NCBI GenBank assembly: GCA_027053695.1
Contig: JALUHL010000234.1
Coordinates: 1 to 6,437 of the forward strand
DNA length: 6,437 nucleotides
DNA from: Ghiorsea sp.
GTDB lineage: Bacteria; Pseudomonadota; Zetaproteobacteria; Mariprofundales; Mariprofundaceae
Direction: 5' to 3'
Below the pieces are notes generated by a model. That model worked only from the letters and a program-made list of their open reading frames with translations, was not told the origin of the DNA and did no database searches. Both the position numbers and the translations under genes were made by a program. Positions 5,936 to 6,437 of the stretch are shown piece by piece; the stretch's first letter is position 1; every line of letters begins with the position of its first letter.

Positions 5936-6437
5936 AATCTATACTACTGATATGCCTAAGCCTTGCAGTATGGAGCATCCCTGCTCAAGCGCGAAATGTG
6001 CAGGCGGAACTACAAAGCATTCAAAAGCAAAAGCAGCTGGTTCGCCAAGCGCAACACGAGCTAAATCAAGAGCTAGGCGCGGTAGGTAAAAAGCTAAAGG
6101 CCTTGGATATAAAGCTTCTTGCAGCGCGCGGTGCATATCGCAAGGTTCGCCAAGATATTGATGCCACCAACAAACGACTTAAGTCGCTGGCTGTGAAAAA
6201 GGATGACATCAAAAAAAGTATGCAGCGCCTTTACAATCAAATGCTTAGGGAAGCTAAAGCTGCATATCAACATGGGCAAAATCAGTCGGTTTGGGTAGAT
6301 GTTCTATCTGGCACTTCCATCACCGAGCTTCCTCACCGTCAATATCTGCTGAAAAAGGCCATGTTATCCCAAGAAAAAGACAGACAAGTTTGGCAAGAAA
6401 AAATGAATGTGCTGAGCGCTGTTGAGCAGGAAGAACA
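5932..6437 (+). CDS. envC: EnvC-like murein hydrolase activator, 3' end outside window
   Basis: This is the N-terminal 168 residues of an exported coiled-coil protein that runs off the right edge. It begins at an ATG overlapping the rlmH stop (ATGA). Residues 1-20 form a Sec signal peptide: Lys2, a hydrophobic core (4-16), and Ala-Gln-Ala before the predicted cut after residue 20. The mature part is rich in Gln, Lys and Glu with heptad-like Leu/Val spacing (about 23-115), indicating long coiled coils. Next comes VWVDVLSGTSITELPHRQYLLKKA (137-160), matching the EnvC-type segment where a Leu-Leu-Ser stretch is followed by R-x-x-Y-L. EnvC and relatives have a C-terminal degenerate LytM/M23 domain that activates cell-division amidases in the periplasm. 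That domain is beyond the window, so an active M23 peptidase or another coiled-coil exported protein remains possible. Confidence 0.75.
   Translation, partial: MKSILLICLSLAVWSIPAQARNVQAELQSIQKQKQLVRQAQHELNQELGAVGKKLKALDIKLLAARGAYRKVRQDIDATNKRLKSLAVKKDDIKKSMQRLYNQMLREAKAAYQHGQNQSVWVDVLSGTSITELPHRQYLLKKAMLSQEKDRQVWQEKMNVLSAVEQEE

Noticed and set aside
5932..5991. Lipoprotein signal in the EnvC-like protein (Cys8)
   Set aside because: The residue before Cys8 is Ile, not Gly/Ala/Ser, and the Cys sits in the hydrophobic core; the Ala-Gln-Ala site after it fits signal peptidase I.
5772..6089. Plus-strand open frame of 105 codons
   Set aside because: It overlaps rlmH and the EnvC-like gene in another frame; both of those have clear family motifs or a signal peptide, while this frame has none.

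Overview
The window is a gene-dense chromosomal stretch from a Gram-negative bacterium, almost certainly a proteobacterium. All nine supported genes lie on the + strand and cover nearly every base. The lineage call rests on three points: mpl recycles meso-diaminopimelate murein peptide, the hot-dog protein belongs to a family described from Proteobacteria (MadA/MadB), and an EnvC-like divisome factor is present. The DNA is moderately AT-rich. The class cannot be fixed from the sequence; a gamma- or zetaproteobacterium would fit. The content is chromosomal core, with no transposase, phage, CRISPR, tRNA or rRNA seen.

Layout. (1) 1-886: the 3' three quarters of an HcaT-like major facilitator permease, cut by the left edge, whose stop overlaps the start of mpl (883-2286). 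Mpl is the ligase that returns murein tripeptide to UDP-MurNAc. (2) 2320-3507: a Bcr/CflA-type multidrug efflux permease whose stop overlaps the start of a stand-alone hot-dog protein (3507-3971), best read as MadB, a malonyl-ACP decarboxylase. Dut (dUTPase, 3976-4428) follows after 4 bases. (3) 4429-4502: the only sizeable gap, 74 bases, largely filled by an imperfect palindromic element (4439-4495) with TGTCAT/ATGACA ends that looks like a dispersed repeat. (4) 4503-5935: the widespread nadD-rsfS-rlmH cluster (NAD synthesis, ribosome silencing, 23S rRNA methylation), followed in overlap by an EnvC-like murein hydrolase activator that runs off the right edge (5932 onward).

Four of the eight gene junctions are 1- or 4-base stop/start overlaps, and three others are gaps of 33 bases or less. 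Long polycistronic transcripts with translational coupling are therefore likely. The themes are envelope and peptidoglycan upkeep (mpl, envC-like, madB), housekeeping nucleotide and cofactor metabolism (dut, nadD), ribosome control (rsfS, rlmH) and two transporters. No convincing promoter or intrinsic terminator was found. I see no evidence of a wholly new system; the items most worth a second look are the permease-mpl coupling, the MadB assignment and the palindromic repeat in front of nadD.
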